In this document: piece after piece, positions 1-7,700 of the stretch
Layout: each line of letters starts with the position of its first letter
How positions within the stretch are numbered: position 1 is the stretch's first letter
Origin: JBDUDK01 sp040002995
GTDB taxonomy: Bacteria; Actinomycetota; Acidimicrobiia; Acidimicrobiales; Ilumatobacteraceae
Assembly (NCBI GenBank): GCA_040002995.1
Contig: JBDUDK010000027.1
Span: forward strand, 1-21,549
DNA length: 21,549 nucleotides
Direction: 5' to 3'
Notes under the pieces: model-generated
What the model saw: only the letters and a program-made list of their open reading frames with translations
Databases searched by the model: none
What the model was told of the DNA's origin: nothing
Program-made: the position numbers and the translations under genes

Positions 1-1995
1 AACATCGTCGGCAAGAGCTACGACCAGATCTTCAAGGAGTTCGAGGGTCACGTCGACCCCGACTCCGTCCAGGGTTCGGGCGACGTGAAGTATCACCTCG
101 GCGCGTCGGGCAAGTACGTGAGCAGCAGCGGCAAGGACATCGCGGTCGAACTCGCCGCCAACCCGAGCCACCTCGAGGCGGTCGACCCGGTGGTATTGGG
201 CATGGCCCGCGCGCAGCAGGACCTGATCGACCGGCCTGGCTCCTACAGCGTGCTGCCGGTGTTGATCCACGGTGATGCGGCGTTCGCGGGCCAGGGCGTG
301 GTGGCCGAATGCCTCAACATGAGCGACATCTCCGGATACCGAGTCGGCGGCACGATCCACCTCGTCATCAACAATCAGCTCGGCTTCACCACGTCGCCCG
401 AGGACAGCCGGTCGTCGCTCTACGCCACCGACGTGGCCAAGATGATCCAGGTGCCGATCCTGCACGTCAACGGTGATGATCCCGAGGCGTGCGTGCGGGT
501 GGCGAGAATGGCCTACGAGTACCGCCGCACGTTCCACAAAGACGTTGTCATCGACATGATGTGTTATCGCCGCCATGGCCACAACGAGGGCGACGACCCG
601 AGCTACACCCAGCCGCTCATGTACCGCGCCATCGAAGCGCATCGTTCGGTGCGCAAGATCTTCACCGAGGCGCTGGTCAAGCGGGGCGACATCACCCTCG
701 AAGAAGCCGAGGCCGCCCTCGACGACTACCAGCGGCGTTTGCAGGTGGCCCTCGACGAGACCAAGTCACACGCGCCGGCCGTCGTGAAGGCGGCGAAGCC
801 GCCGCGGCCGCTCGGGGTCCTGCCCCACGTGAACACCGGTGTCGATCGCGGCGAGCTCGACAAGATATTCAACGCGCTCACCACCGTGCCCGAGGGCTTC
901 ACGATCCATCCCAAGCTCGTGCGTCAGTTCGAAACCCGTGCCGAGCATTACGCGAAGGGTGAGGTCGACTGGGCCACAGCCGAAGCGCTCGCGTTCGGCT
1001 CGCTCGTTCTCGAGGGCAACGACGTGCGTCTCGCCGGTGAAGACACCGGTCGCGGAACGTTCAGCCAACGTCATTCCGTGCTGCACGACTATCAAACAGG
1101 GGCGAAAGACGTCCCGCTCGCCCATATCGACGCGGTCCACCAGGCGCGTTTTTGGGTGTATGACTCTCTGCTGTCGGAATACGCGGCCCTCGGATTCGAG
1201 TACGGCTACTCGGCGGTGCACCGCGATGCCCTCACGCTGTGGGAGGCACAGTTCGGCGATTTCGTCAACGGCGCTCAGACCATCATCGACCAGTACATCG
1301 TGGCGGCCGAAGACAAATGGGGTCAGAACTCGGGACTGACAATGCTCCTGCCTCACGGCTACGAGGGTCAGGGGCCCGAGCACTCATCGGCTCGCATCGA
1401 ACGTTTCCTCTTGATGTGCGCCGAAGACAACATCCAGGTGGTGAACGCGACAACGGCCGCCCAGTACTTCCATGTGCTGCGCCGTCAGATGCGGCGCGAA
1501 GTACGCAAGCCGCTGGTGCTTTTCACGCCGAAGAGCCCGTTGCGCATGGCGCAATCGCGGTCGACGATCGATGAGCTCACGACGGGTTCCTTCGAGGAGG
1601 TGCTCGACGACCCGACTGTCGCCGACCCTTCCGCGATCCGGCGCATCGTGTTCTGCTCCGGCAAGGTGTGCTGGGACGCCTTCGCGCAGCGCGACAAGCT
1701 CGGGGCGCCCGTGGCCATCGTCCGCATCGAGCAGCTGTTCCCGTTCCCGGCCGAGCAGATGCTTGCCGTCCTAGAGCGCTACCCCAACGCGAAGGACCTC
1801 CTCTGGCTGCAGGAGGAACCCGAGAACATGGGGCCATGGACGTTCATCGAGCACCGCACGTTCCGCATCAAAGACCGCGGCTACTCGATTCGTCATGTCG
1901 CTCGCGTCGAGTCGGGAAGTCCGGCCACCGGTTCGGCCGAGATCCACCGCCAGGAGTTGGCTGAATTGCTCGACGAAACGTTCGCCGCTCTTTAG
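1..1995 (+). CDS. kgd: 2-oxoglutarate dehydrogenase E1 / 2-oxoglutarate decarboxylase (partial, 5' end outside window)
   Basis: This is the C-terminal 664 residues of a thiamine-diphosphate 2-oxoglutarate decarboxylase/dehydrogenase of the TCA cycle. The frame is open from base 1 (NIVGKSYDQIFKEFEG...), so the GTG at 85 is internal. The TPP site is visible as GDAAFAGQG (about nt 271) followed by NNQ (about nt 370). Other family blocks are HGHNEGDDPSYTQP, GEDTGRGTFSQRH and LPHGYEGQGPEHSSAR, and the C-terminal transketolase region is complete up to TAG. In mycobacteria and relatives E1 is fused to an N-terminal E2 acyltransferase domain (Kgd). That part is not in the window, so kgd versus sucA is inferred from the lineage. 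The stop overlaps the convergent HAD gene by 4 nt, leaving no room for a terminator between them. Confidence 0.95.
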   Translation, partial: NIVGKSYDQIFKEFEGHVDPDSVQGSGDVKYHLGASGKYVSSSGKDIAVELAANPSHLEAVDPVVLGMARAQQDLIDRPGSYSVLPVLIHGDAAFAGQGVVAECLNMSDISGYRVGGTIHLVINNQLGFTTSPEDSRSSLYATDVAKMIQVPILHVNGDDPEACVRVARMAYEYRRTFHKDVVIDMMCYRRHGHNEGDDPSYTQPLMYRAIEAHRSVRKIFTEALVKRGDITLEEAEAALDDYQRRLQVALDETKSHAPAVVKAAKPPRPLGVLPHVNTGVDRGELDKIFNALTTVPEGFTIHPKLVRQFETRAEHYAKGEVDWATAEALAFGSLVLEGNDVRLAGEDTGRGTFSQRHSVLHDYQTGAKDVPLAHIDAVHQARFWVYDSLLSEYAALGFEYGYSAVHRDALTLWEAQFGDFVNGAQTIIDQYIVAAEDKWGQNSGLTMLLPHGYEGQGPEHSSARIERFLLMCAEDNIQVVNATTAAQYFHVLRRQMRREVRKPLVLFTPKSPLRMAQSRSTIDELTTGSFEEVLDDPTVADPSAIRRIVFCSGKVCWDAFAQRDKLGAPVAIVRIEQLFPFPAEQMLAVLERYPNAKDLLWLQEEPENMGPWTFIEHRTFRIKDRGYSIRHVARVESGSPATGSAEIHRQELAELLDETFAAL

Positions 1996-2630
1996 TCGCG
2001 GAGCGGGAAGCCCACCAACTGCTCGAGTTCGGCCAATGCCTGCGTTGAGCTGTCGACCTTGATCGTGTGCATGCCGAGGGCGCGCGCCGGCTTCAGGTTC
2101 ATGCCGAGGTCGTCGAGGAACACGCACTCGTGGGGCTCGACCTCGAGCTGTGCGCAGGCCATTTCATAGAAGCGGGGATCGGGCTTGCGTACCCCGATCT
2201 TGCTCGATTCGATGACGACATCGAACATCGCCATGATGTCCCCGTGGCCCGGTGCCGGCCCCTCCTCGCGCGCGATGTTGTTCGTGAGGCAGGCCGTCTT
2301 TAGCCGCTCGCGGCAACGCCGCACCGCCTCGACCATGTCGGGTCGGATCTCGCCGTTGAGCGCGTCGAGCACGCGCTGGCCCGAGAGCTCGTGGCCGGCG
2401 GCGCGTGCCTCGGCCTCGAAGCGACGGCAGAACTCGGCAACGCCGACCTCGTTGCGTTCGAGTTGGGCCCAGGCGTTCGTGTGAGGGTCGGTGGCGTTCA
2501 GATTCCGGATCGCCCCCTCTGGGAGCCCGAGTTCGCGTTCGTAGAGGTTGAACGCGTCGAACGGGCTGGCCGAGATCACCCCTCCGAAGTCGAACAGCAC
2601 CGCGGCGACCTTTGCCTGCACCGGAGGCAT
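1992..2630 (-). CDS. HAD-superfamily hydrolase, epoxide-hydrolase N-terminal-like phosphatase family
   Basis: This is a predicted cytoplasmic HAD hydrolase of 212 aa. All four HAD motifs are present: nucleophile motif VLFDFGGVI near the N-terminus, motif II CLTNN, motif III lysine in SSKIGVRKPDP, and the acidic motif IV FLDDLGMN. The DFGGV start and the GVRKPDPRFYE block resemble the HAD group found as the N-terminal domain of soluble epoxide hydrolase and ACAD10. The substrate cannot be read from sequence. I chose the ATG at 2630 because homology begins just after it. An in-frame ATG at 2669 would add 13 low-complexity residues and would leave only 18 nt to the divergent gene at 2688. Neither start has a clear Shine-Dalgarno. 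The open frame continues far upstream to about 3491, but that part lies antisense to the next gene and shows no domain. Confidence 0.88.
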   Translation of the reverse strand: MPPVQAKVAAVLFDFGGVISASPFDAFNLYERELGLPEGAIRNLNATDPHTNAWAQLERNEVGVAEFCRRFEAEARAAGHELSGQRVLDALNGEIRPDMVEAVRRCRERLKTACLTNNIAREEGPAPGHGDIMAMFDVVIESSKIGVRKPDPRFYEMACAQLEVEPHECVFLDDLGMNLKPARALGMHTIKVDSSTQALAELEQLVGFPLRD

Positions 2631-2687
2631 CGTAGGCGGCGCCGATGCGGAGCCAGAGGTGCGCGGCATGGTTGACTGGCGACTGTC

Positions 2688-3860
2688 ATGGCCGCCCATG
2701 TCGTTATCGACGGATCGAACATCGCCACGGAAGGAAGAGCCCGACCGAGCCTTCGCCAGCTGAAGGATGCGGTCGCCGCGCTGAGCGAGGAACAACCGAA
2801 CGCCTCGATGATTATCGTGGCGGACGCGACTTTCGGCCACCGGATCGAAACCAGCGAGGTCGCCGAATTCGACCGGATGGTCGAAACGGGTCAGATCGTG
2901 ACACCGCCTGCGGGGGCGATCGGCAGAGGCGACGCGTTCGTGTTGACCATCGCTAACAAGGCCAAGGCGGTGGTGCTGTCGAACGACTCGTTCCAGGAGT
3001 TCCACGGCACCTACCCATGGCTTTTCGACGAGGGTCGTCTCATCGGCGGCAAGCCCGTGCCGCACGTCGGATGGGTCTTTGTTCTGAGGTCCCCTGTACG
3101 GGGCCCGCTGTCGCGACGCTCGCAGCGTGACGCCAAGAAGCCAGAGAAAAAACCGACCACCACCTCTCGCACATCGAAGGCCGCGAGCGAGCCGTTGCCT
3201 GCGCCGAAGACGCCGCCCCCGACGAAGAAACCGGCGAAAGCCGCCCTGGCCGCCGCGCCGGCATCGGAGGCGCCCCGGCCCAAGCAGATGCCGATCAACG
3301 CACTGGCAGCGTTCCTCGAATTCGTCGCTTCGAATCCGATTGGCGCGGTCGTTGAAGGCGAGGTCGAGAATTTCTCTTCGCACGGCGTCTACGTCACGAT
3401 CGGGCCTGTGCGCGGCTACGCGCCGCTGCGCAACCTTGGTATGCCCGCTCCCCGGAGCGCTCGTGAGGTGGTCTCTGTCGGCGACAAGCACTCGTTCGTC
3501 GTCGTGGGGTTCAATCCGGAGCGACGCGGTATCGACGTGGCGTTCCCGGCCTTTGTGCCAGCCGGCATCAAAGTGCTCGAGCCGGGCGCGACCCGCAAGG
3601 GCCGAAGGACAAGAGCCACGAAGCAGGCGGCGGCCCCGCCGCTGCCGTTGACCGAGGAGCCGAAGCCCGCCAAGCCCGCCCGCGCCACCAAGGCGGCCAA
3701 AGTCGAGCCGGCGCCGGCGAAGGCCAGGACGAGGGCCACCAAGAAGCAGGTCACACCTTTGCCCGCTCCCGCCCCATCCTCAGCCGTCGCGCCTGCAAAA
3801 AGGACCCGTAAGAAGGCCGCCGCCGCCGCGGGGGGAGGCGCCGGGGGAGCCGTCGCGTAG
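2688..3860 (+). CDS. PIN/NYN-type (Zc3h12a-like) ribonuclease fused to S1-like domain and basic Ala/Lys/Pro tail
   Basis: This 390-aa protein has three parts. Residues 1-135 look like a PIN/NYN nuclease: VVIDGSNIA (Asp8), Asp46 in VADATFGHR, and GRGDAFVLTIAN (Asp82) with SNDSF (Asp100), which can supply the acidic metal-binding cluster. Residues 200-290 resemble an S1/OB RNA-binding fold: GAVVEGEVENFSSHGVYVTIG, then a run typical of the last strand (VDVAFP-like, read as IDVAFP). A linker (about 145-200) and the tail (about 290-390) are rich in Lys, Ala and Pro, with RATK three times, like histone H1-type tails. I infer an RNA nuclease whose S1 domain and tail bind nucleic acid. It is not excluded that the first domain is catalytically inactive. 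The start is the ATG at 2688; no Shine-Dalgarno is evident. Exonuclease III follows 11 nt downstream. Confidence 0.85.
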   Translation: MAAHVVIDGSNIATEGRARPSLRQLKDAVAALSEEQPNASMIIVADATFGHRIETSEVAEFDRMVETGQIVTPPAGAIGRGDAFVLTIANKAKAVVLSNDSFQEFHGTYPWLFDEGRLIGGKPVPHVGWVFVLRSPVRGPLSRRSQRDAKKPEKKPTTTSRTSKAASEPLPAPKTPPPTKKPAKAALAAAPASEAPRPKQMPINALAAFLEFVASNPIGAVVEGEVENFSSHGVYVTIGPVRGYAPLRNLGMPAPRSAREVVSVGDKHSFVVVGFNPERRGIDVAFPAFVPAGIKVLEPGATRKGRRTRATKQAAAPPLPLTEEPKPAKPARATKAAKVEPAPAKARTRATKKQVTPLPAPAPSSAVAPAKRTRKKAAAAAGGGAGGAVA

Positions 3861-3863
3861 CGT
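3858..3863 (+). promoter_or_regulatory. Candidate -10 box (TAGCGT) for leaderless transcript of the exonuclease III gene
   Basis: TAGCGT matches actinobacterial TANNNT and ends 8 nt before the ATG at 3872, a spacing that places transcription at or next to the start codon. Its first three bases are the TAG stop of the upstream nuclease gene. No convincing -35 is seen. It is inferred from position and from recurrence elsewhere in the window. Confidence 0.5.
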
Positions 3864-3871
3864 GCCCGTCG

Positions 3872-4645
3872 ATGCGCGTCGCCACCTGGAACGTGAACTC
3901 GCTCAAGGTCAGGATGCCGAGAGTCGAGCAGTGGCTGGCCGAGGTTTCGCCCGACATCGTGTGCCTGCAGGAAACCAAGTTGGCCGACGACGCGTTCCCC
4001 GCGCTGACGTTTGCCGGCCTCGGTTACGAGACGGCGCATCGGGGCCAGGGGCAGTGGAACGGTGTCGCCGTGCTGTCGAAGCTCGGTGTCTCCGATGTGG
4101 TCGACGAGTTCGCCGACGGGGCCGAGGCCGACGCGGAAGCGCGGCTCCTGACGGTGACGTGCGGGGGAATTCGAGTGACGAGCGTCTACGTACCCAACGG
4201 TCGCGCGCTCGACCATGACCACTACCGCTACAAGCTCGATTGGCTCCGTCGCCTGCGCGACCACATCACCGCGACGGGCGATCCGAGCCAGCCCCTGATC
4301 GTGGCGGGCGACTTCAACATCGCGCCCGCCGACATCGATGTGTGGGATCCAAAGGCGTTCGAGGCGGCGACGCATGTGAGCCCACCCGAGCGCGAAGCAC
4401 TCGCGTCGATCACCGCGTGGGGGCTGCGCGACGTGTTTCGCGAGCTCCACACCGACCCGAAGTTGTTCTCGTGGTGGGACTACCGGGCCGGCGACTTCCA
4501 CGAGGGGCGGGGCATGCGCATCGATCTCATGCTGCTCTCGTCTCCGCTCGCCGATCGGGTGCGGTGGGCGATCATCGATCGCAACGCCCGCAAGGGCAAG
4601 CTGCCGTCCGACCACGCGCCGGTGGTGATCGATGTCGACATCTGA
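3872..4645 (+). CDS. xth: Exodeoxyribonuclease III (AP endonuclease, base excision repair)
   Basis: This 257-aa protein of the exonuclease III / AP endonuclease family cuts DNA 5' of abasic sites and acts as a 3'-5' exonuclease or phosphatase. The family order is complete: WNVNSL with Asn7, QETK with Glu34 (metal ligand), NGVAVLSK, AGDFNIAP with the catalytic Asp/Asn pair, SWWDYRAGDFHEGRGMRIDL, and SDHAPV with the catalytic His near the C-terminus. The length is close to E. coli ExoIII (268 aa). There is no visible Shine-Dalgarno. The TAGCGT box 8 nt upstream suggests a leaderless message. The stop lies 14 nt inside the thioesterase gene, so the two are probably co-transcribed. Confidence 0.96.
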   Translation: MRVATWNVNSLKVRMPRVEQWLAEVSPDIVCLQETKLADDAFPALTFAGLGYETAHRGQGQWNGVAVLSKLGVSDVVDEFADGAEADAEARLLTVTCGGIRVTSVYVPNGRALDHDHYRYKLDWLRRLRDHITATGDPSQPLIVAGDFNIAPADIDVWDPKAFEAATHVSPPEREALASITAWGLRDVFRELHTDPKLFSWWDYRAGDFHEGRGMRIDLMLLSSPLADRVRWAIIDRNARKGKLPSDHAPVVIDVDI

Positions 4646-5330
4646 ACCTGAACCGCCGCCGATGGGATGGGACATGGTCTTCCCGGGCGAGGAGGTCGAG
4701 ATTGGGCCGCGGGTGACCGAGATTCGCCGCCTCTCGTCGGCGACGCGCCGCATGATCGAAGAGCTCATGTCGACATCGGCCTCGATCGACGCGGTGGCCG
4801 AAGCGGCTGAGCTCGTCGAGGGGGCCGTCGAACTACTCGCCGGCCATCCTCACGACCGTCCCGAGGATCACGTGAGTGAGTCCGCCGTCGCCGGAGACCC
4901 GGGCAGCTTCCTCGAGTTCAGCCCGCTCATCGGGAAGTCGAATCCCATCGCGCCGCCGCTCGAACTCGCGCTCGTCGACGGTCGCATCGTGGGCACGGCC
5001 GTATTCGGGAGCGCTTATGAGGGCCCGCCGGGCCACGTGCACGGAGGCCACATCGCCGCCGCCTTCGACGAGGTGCTCGGGATGGTGCAATCCACCACGA
5101 AGAAGCCCGGCATGACCGGTCTGCTGTCGGTTCGTTACCGCAGCCCAACGCCGTTGCACGAGGTGCTTACGTTCAGCGGTGAGGTGGTCAAGGTGGAGGG
5201 CCGCAAGATCTTCACGAGGGCCACGTTGCATCACGGTGAAACCCTTTGCGCGGAGTCCGAGGGGCTCTTCATCTCGATCGACTTCACCCGATTCGCGGAT
5301 CTCGCGGGTGGGCGTTCGTCAGGCGGGTGA
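4632..5330 (+). CDS. Hotdog-fold thioesterase (4HBT/PaaI-like)
   Basis: This 232-aa protein has a C-terminal half that is a hotdog thioesterase domain. The diagnostic stretch is PPGHVHGGHIAAAFDEVLG, with the HGG turn and a following acidic residue on the central helix. It is followed by the beta strands LLSVRYRSPTPLHE and LTFSGEVVKVEGRKIF. The N-terminal 90 or so residues are helical and not conserved in an obvious way. It would hydrolyse an acyl-CoA; the acyl chain is unknown. The ATG at 4632 overlaps the exonuclease III gene by 14 nt, which suggests translational coupling. The end overlaps the convergent helicase gene by 12 nt. Confidence 0.88.
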   Translation: MSTSEPEPPPMGWDMVFPGEEVEIGPRVTEIRRLSSATRRMIEELMSTSASIDAVAEAAELVEGAVELLAGHPHDRPEDHVSESAVAGDPGSFLEFSPLIGKSNPIAPPLELALVDGRIVGTAVFGSAYEGPPGHVHGGHIAAAFDEVLGMVQSTTKKPGMTGLLSVRYRSPTPLHEVLTFSGEVVKVEGRKIFTRATLHHGETLCAESEGLFISIDFTRFADLAGGRSSGG

Positions 5331-7280
5331 CGTGTCGTCGCCGGCGACGAGCGCGAGCAGGTTCTCTCCGTAGCGCGTCACCTTCACGGGGCCGATGCCG
5401 GGCAGCCCCCGCAGCTCCGACAGCGTTCGGGGGCGGGTGTGCGCGACGGCCTCGAGCGTGGCGTCGGCAAATACGACGTAGGCGGGAACCCTCGCCGCTT
5501 TGGCCGTCACTGATCTCCAGGCCTTAAGGCGGGTGAGAAGAACTGGGTCAACGGGTGCGGTCGCCCGCTTGCTTACGCTCTTCGGTGGGGCCGCGACGGG
5601 TTCGGAGCCGCGCACGGAGCGCTCGATGGGCTCGACGAGCGGCGAGCGCTGACGGTCGAGGGTGCGCGAGCCGATGGTGCGTCGGGCGGCCCAAGTGATG
5701 TGGAGTTCGCGGGCGGCCCGGGTGATCGCCACATAGAGGAGGCGCACTTCCTCGTCGCGGGCTTCCCCCTTAGCGGCGGCAATCGGCACATAACCCTGTT
5801 CGGCGCCGGCGATGACCACGAGCGGCCATTCAAGGCCTTTGGCGGCGTGAAACGTGGCGAGCTCTACCGCGGGTTGGGCCCTATCGAGATCGGAATCGGC
5901 CAACGTGGCGGTGAGCCACGCGAGAAATCCGGCCACGCTGGCCGTGGGTTCGTCGACGAGATGCTCATGTGCGAGTGCCGTAAGGGCCTGGAACGCGTTT
6001 ACCCGATCATCGACCAGCGCACCGGTGTCGATGGCCTCGGCCAGTTGCTCGTCGAGATCGGCTATAGCGACGCGCAGTGTCTCGCCGGGTCGTCGCTCGC
6101 GTTCGCGTCTCCAGGCGATGACCGCGGGCTGCTCGAGAAGTGAGGCGCTGCCCCGGAGCCGGCACGGGATGCTCGCCGACCGGAGGGCGCGCTCGATGGC
6201 GACGAGCTGGGCGTTGGTGCGGGTGAGCACGGCGAGCTGTGACCACGCGCGCCCACCGGCGCGCGCATCGCGGAGGAGGCCGGCGATGCCTCTCGCCTCT
6301 GCGAGCTCGTCGACGAACGCGTGAATCGCCGGTGGCGGGCCGTCGCCCCGAGTGGGAACGGGCGGGGGAGTCGCGGGGGACGCCGTCACGAGTACAGCGT
6401 GCGCGGCCGCCAAGACCTGCGGTGAGCTCCGGTACGAATGGCTGAGCCGCACGACAGTGGCGCCCGGGTACCAGCGCGGAAAATCGCGGAGGTAACTCGC
6501 GTCGGCTCCGTTCCATCCGTAGATCGCCTGGTTCGGATCGCCGACGACACACAGGTCGAGGCGGTCGCCGCGCCACGCCTCCAGCACGCGGTGTTGCGCT
6601 GGGTTTACGTCTTGGAATTCGTCGACGAACAAACTTTGGAATCGCCAACGTTGGGCCGCCGCGAATTCGGCGTCGCGCTCGATCGCGGTGGCGCACAGAT
6701 CGAGCAGGTCGTCGAAGTCGACGAGGCGCTCCTTGCGCTTTCGTTCTTCGTATCGGCGGTAGAGCTCGGCCACCTGGCCCGCGGGGATCGGCGGGCGGCG
6801 GCCGGCCGAGAGGGCCTCGCCCTCGTAGCGATCCGGCGCGATGAGCCGCGCCTTGGCCCAGTCGATCTCGTTGGCGACGTCGGCGATAGTCACCGGAGCC
6901 CCCCGCCCCGTACGGAGACCTCCGAGAAGCGGCCCGAGGAGCCGGCCCTTCTTCTCGAGCAGCGCGGGTGGATCGCGTCGCTCATCGGCCCACCGCTGAC
7001 GCAGTACGGAATAGGCGACCGCGTGGAAGGTGCCCGCGGTGAGGCGCTCGCGGACTCCGAGGCGGTTCAAACGGTGGTTGAGTTCGTTGGCCGCCTTCCG
7101 GGTGAACGTGAGCGCAAGGACGTGCGCGGGATCCGCGCTGCCGTCGACGATGCGAGAGGCGATCCGCCGCGTGAGGACGGAGGTCTTGCCTGACCCCGCG
7201 GGCGCGAGGATGCCAAGCGGGCCGCCCGCGACGGTGACGGCGTGGCGCTGGGAGGGGTCGAGCCCGTCGAGCAAATCCAT
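5319..7280 (-). CDS. uvrD2: UvrD2-like ATP-dependent DNA helicase with C-terminal HRDC domain
   Basis: This 653-aa protein is a superfamily 1A 3'-5' helicase. In order it shows the Q-motif region LDPSQRHAV, Walker A APAGSGKTS (residues 26-34), motif Ia LTFTRKAANEL, Walker B FVDEFQDVNPAQ, motif III VGDPNQAIYGWNGAD, motif IV LSHSYRSS, motif V TFHAAKGLEWPLVV and motif VI LLYVAITRAA. The last 75 or so residues form an HRDC domain (LKAWRSVTAKAARVPAYVVF ... LPGIGPVKVTRYG). That architecture is mycobacterial UvrD2. Two differences stand out. The region equivalent to 2B appears short, and no CxxC pair lies between motif VI and HRDC, whereas Actinomycetales UvrD2 carries a tetracysteine module there. 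The start is the ATG at 7280; no Shine-Dalgarno or TANNNT at the usual spacing is visible. Confidence 0.94.
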   Translation of the reverse strand: MDLLDGLDPSQRHAVTVAGGPLGILAPAGSGKTSVLTRRIASRIVDGSADPAHVLALTFTRKAANELNHRLNRLGVRERLTAGTFHAVAYSVLRQRWADERRDPPALLEKKGRLLGPLLGGLRTGRGAPVTIADVANEIDWAKARLIAPDRYEGEALSAGRRPPIPAGQVAELYRRYEERKRKERLVDFDDLLDLCATAIERDAEFAAAQRWRFQSLFVDEFQDVNPAQHRVLEAWRGDRLDLCVVGDPNQAIYGWNGADASYLRDFPRWYPGATVVRLSHSYRSSPQVLAAAHAVLVTASPATPPPVPTRGDGPPPAIHAFVDELAEARGIAGLLRDARAGGRAWSQLAVLTRTNAQLVAIERALRSASIPCRLRGSASLLEQPAVIAWRRERERRPGETLRVAIADLDEQLAEAIDTGALVDDRVNAFQALTALAHEHLVDEPTASVAGFLAWLTATLADSDLDRAQPAVELATFHAAKGLEWPLVVIAGAEQGYVPIAAAKGEARDEEVRLLYVAITRAARELHITWAARRTIGSRTLDRQRSPLVEPIERSVRGSEPVAAPPKSVSKRATAPVDPVLLTRLKAWRSVTAKAARVPAYVVFADATLEAVAHTRPRTLSELRGLPGIGPVKVTRYGENLLALVAGDDTSPA

Positions 7281-7360
7281 ACGAAACTAAGTAGAGCGCG
7301 GGTGTGACCGCAGCGGACTCAAGGCGAACCAGTCGGGGAGACCAGGGGTGAAAAATGGTG

Positions 7361-7423
7361 CGGCCCCGAGTAGCCATCCGGTGCTCGCCTTGCGACGCTC
7401 ACCTTCCGGACTCCTCGGGGCCG
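7361..7423. repeat. Nested inverted repeat, potential 63-nt elongated hairpin
   Basis: The outer arms CGGCCCCGAG (7361-7370) and CTCGGGGCCG (7414-7423) are perfect 10-bp complements. Inside lie TCCGG (7377-7381) with CCGGA (7406-7410), and TCGC (7385-7388) with GCGA (7392-7395) around a 3-nt loop. Read leftward, the outer stem is followed after CACCA by five Ts (7351-7355 on the opposite strand), which is terminator-like. This is visible directly in the sequence; its role is unknown. Confidence 0.6.
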
Positions 7424-7642
7424 TCCCGGTCGCCGATCTCGCCGAGCGAGTCGCCTTGCGGCGCCTCTGACGCTCCGGGCCCGGGCGGGTACCGGCACGC
7501 CGTGCCCCGACGAGGGGCGCCCTCCGGCCGTATCCACCGCGCACACCGGTTCTCCGCAACCGCTTCCCCCATGCCCTTGCGGACGCTGGCTTCTTCGACT
7601 GCTTCCTTCCGGCGCCGCCTTGCAGACCGTGCCTTTGGTGTT

Positions 7643-7664
7643 GCGCAATATGCGCTTTTGTTTT
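7643..7664 (+). terminator. Terminator-like hairpin and T-rich tract, rightward
   Basis: GCGCA-ATA-TGCGC (7643-7655) is a perfect 5-bp stem followed by TTTTGTTTT (7656-7664). The stem is short for an intrinsic terminator. No rightward gene lies upstream, so either it ends an unannotated transcript from 7281-7640 or it is chance. Confidence 0.3.
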
Positions 7665-7700
7665 GGTTTCGTCAAGGAGTTCTCGGCACTTTTCGACATC

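Noticed and set aside
1..84. GTG at 85 as the start of the 2-oxoglutarate dehydrogenase gene
   Set aside because: The same frame is open from base 1 and encodes a conserved block (NIVGKSYDQIFKEF), so the gene begins outside the window.
2631..3491. Long 5' extension of the HAD frame (up to about 3491)
   Set aside because: It lies antisense to the nuclease-S1 gene, and the HAD domain begins only after it.
3416..4768. 450-codon minus-strand open frame across nuclease and xth genes
   Set aside because: No domain, shadow composition, and both plus-strand genes are firmly identified.
7602..7615. On the minus strand CCGGAAGGAAGCAG matches the conserved tip of SRP (4.5S) RNA
   Set aside because: The 5' side needed to form the helix and the symmetric loop (CAGG-type) is absent, the third pair would be G-A, and no long flanking helix is seen. 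Treated as chance; an Rfam SRP search would settle it.
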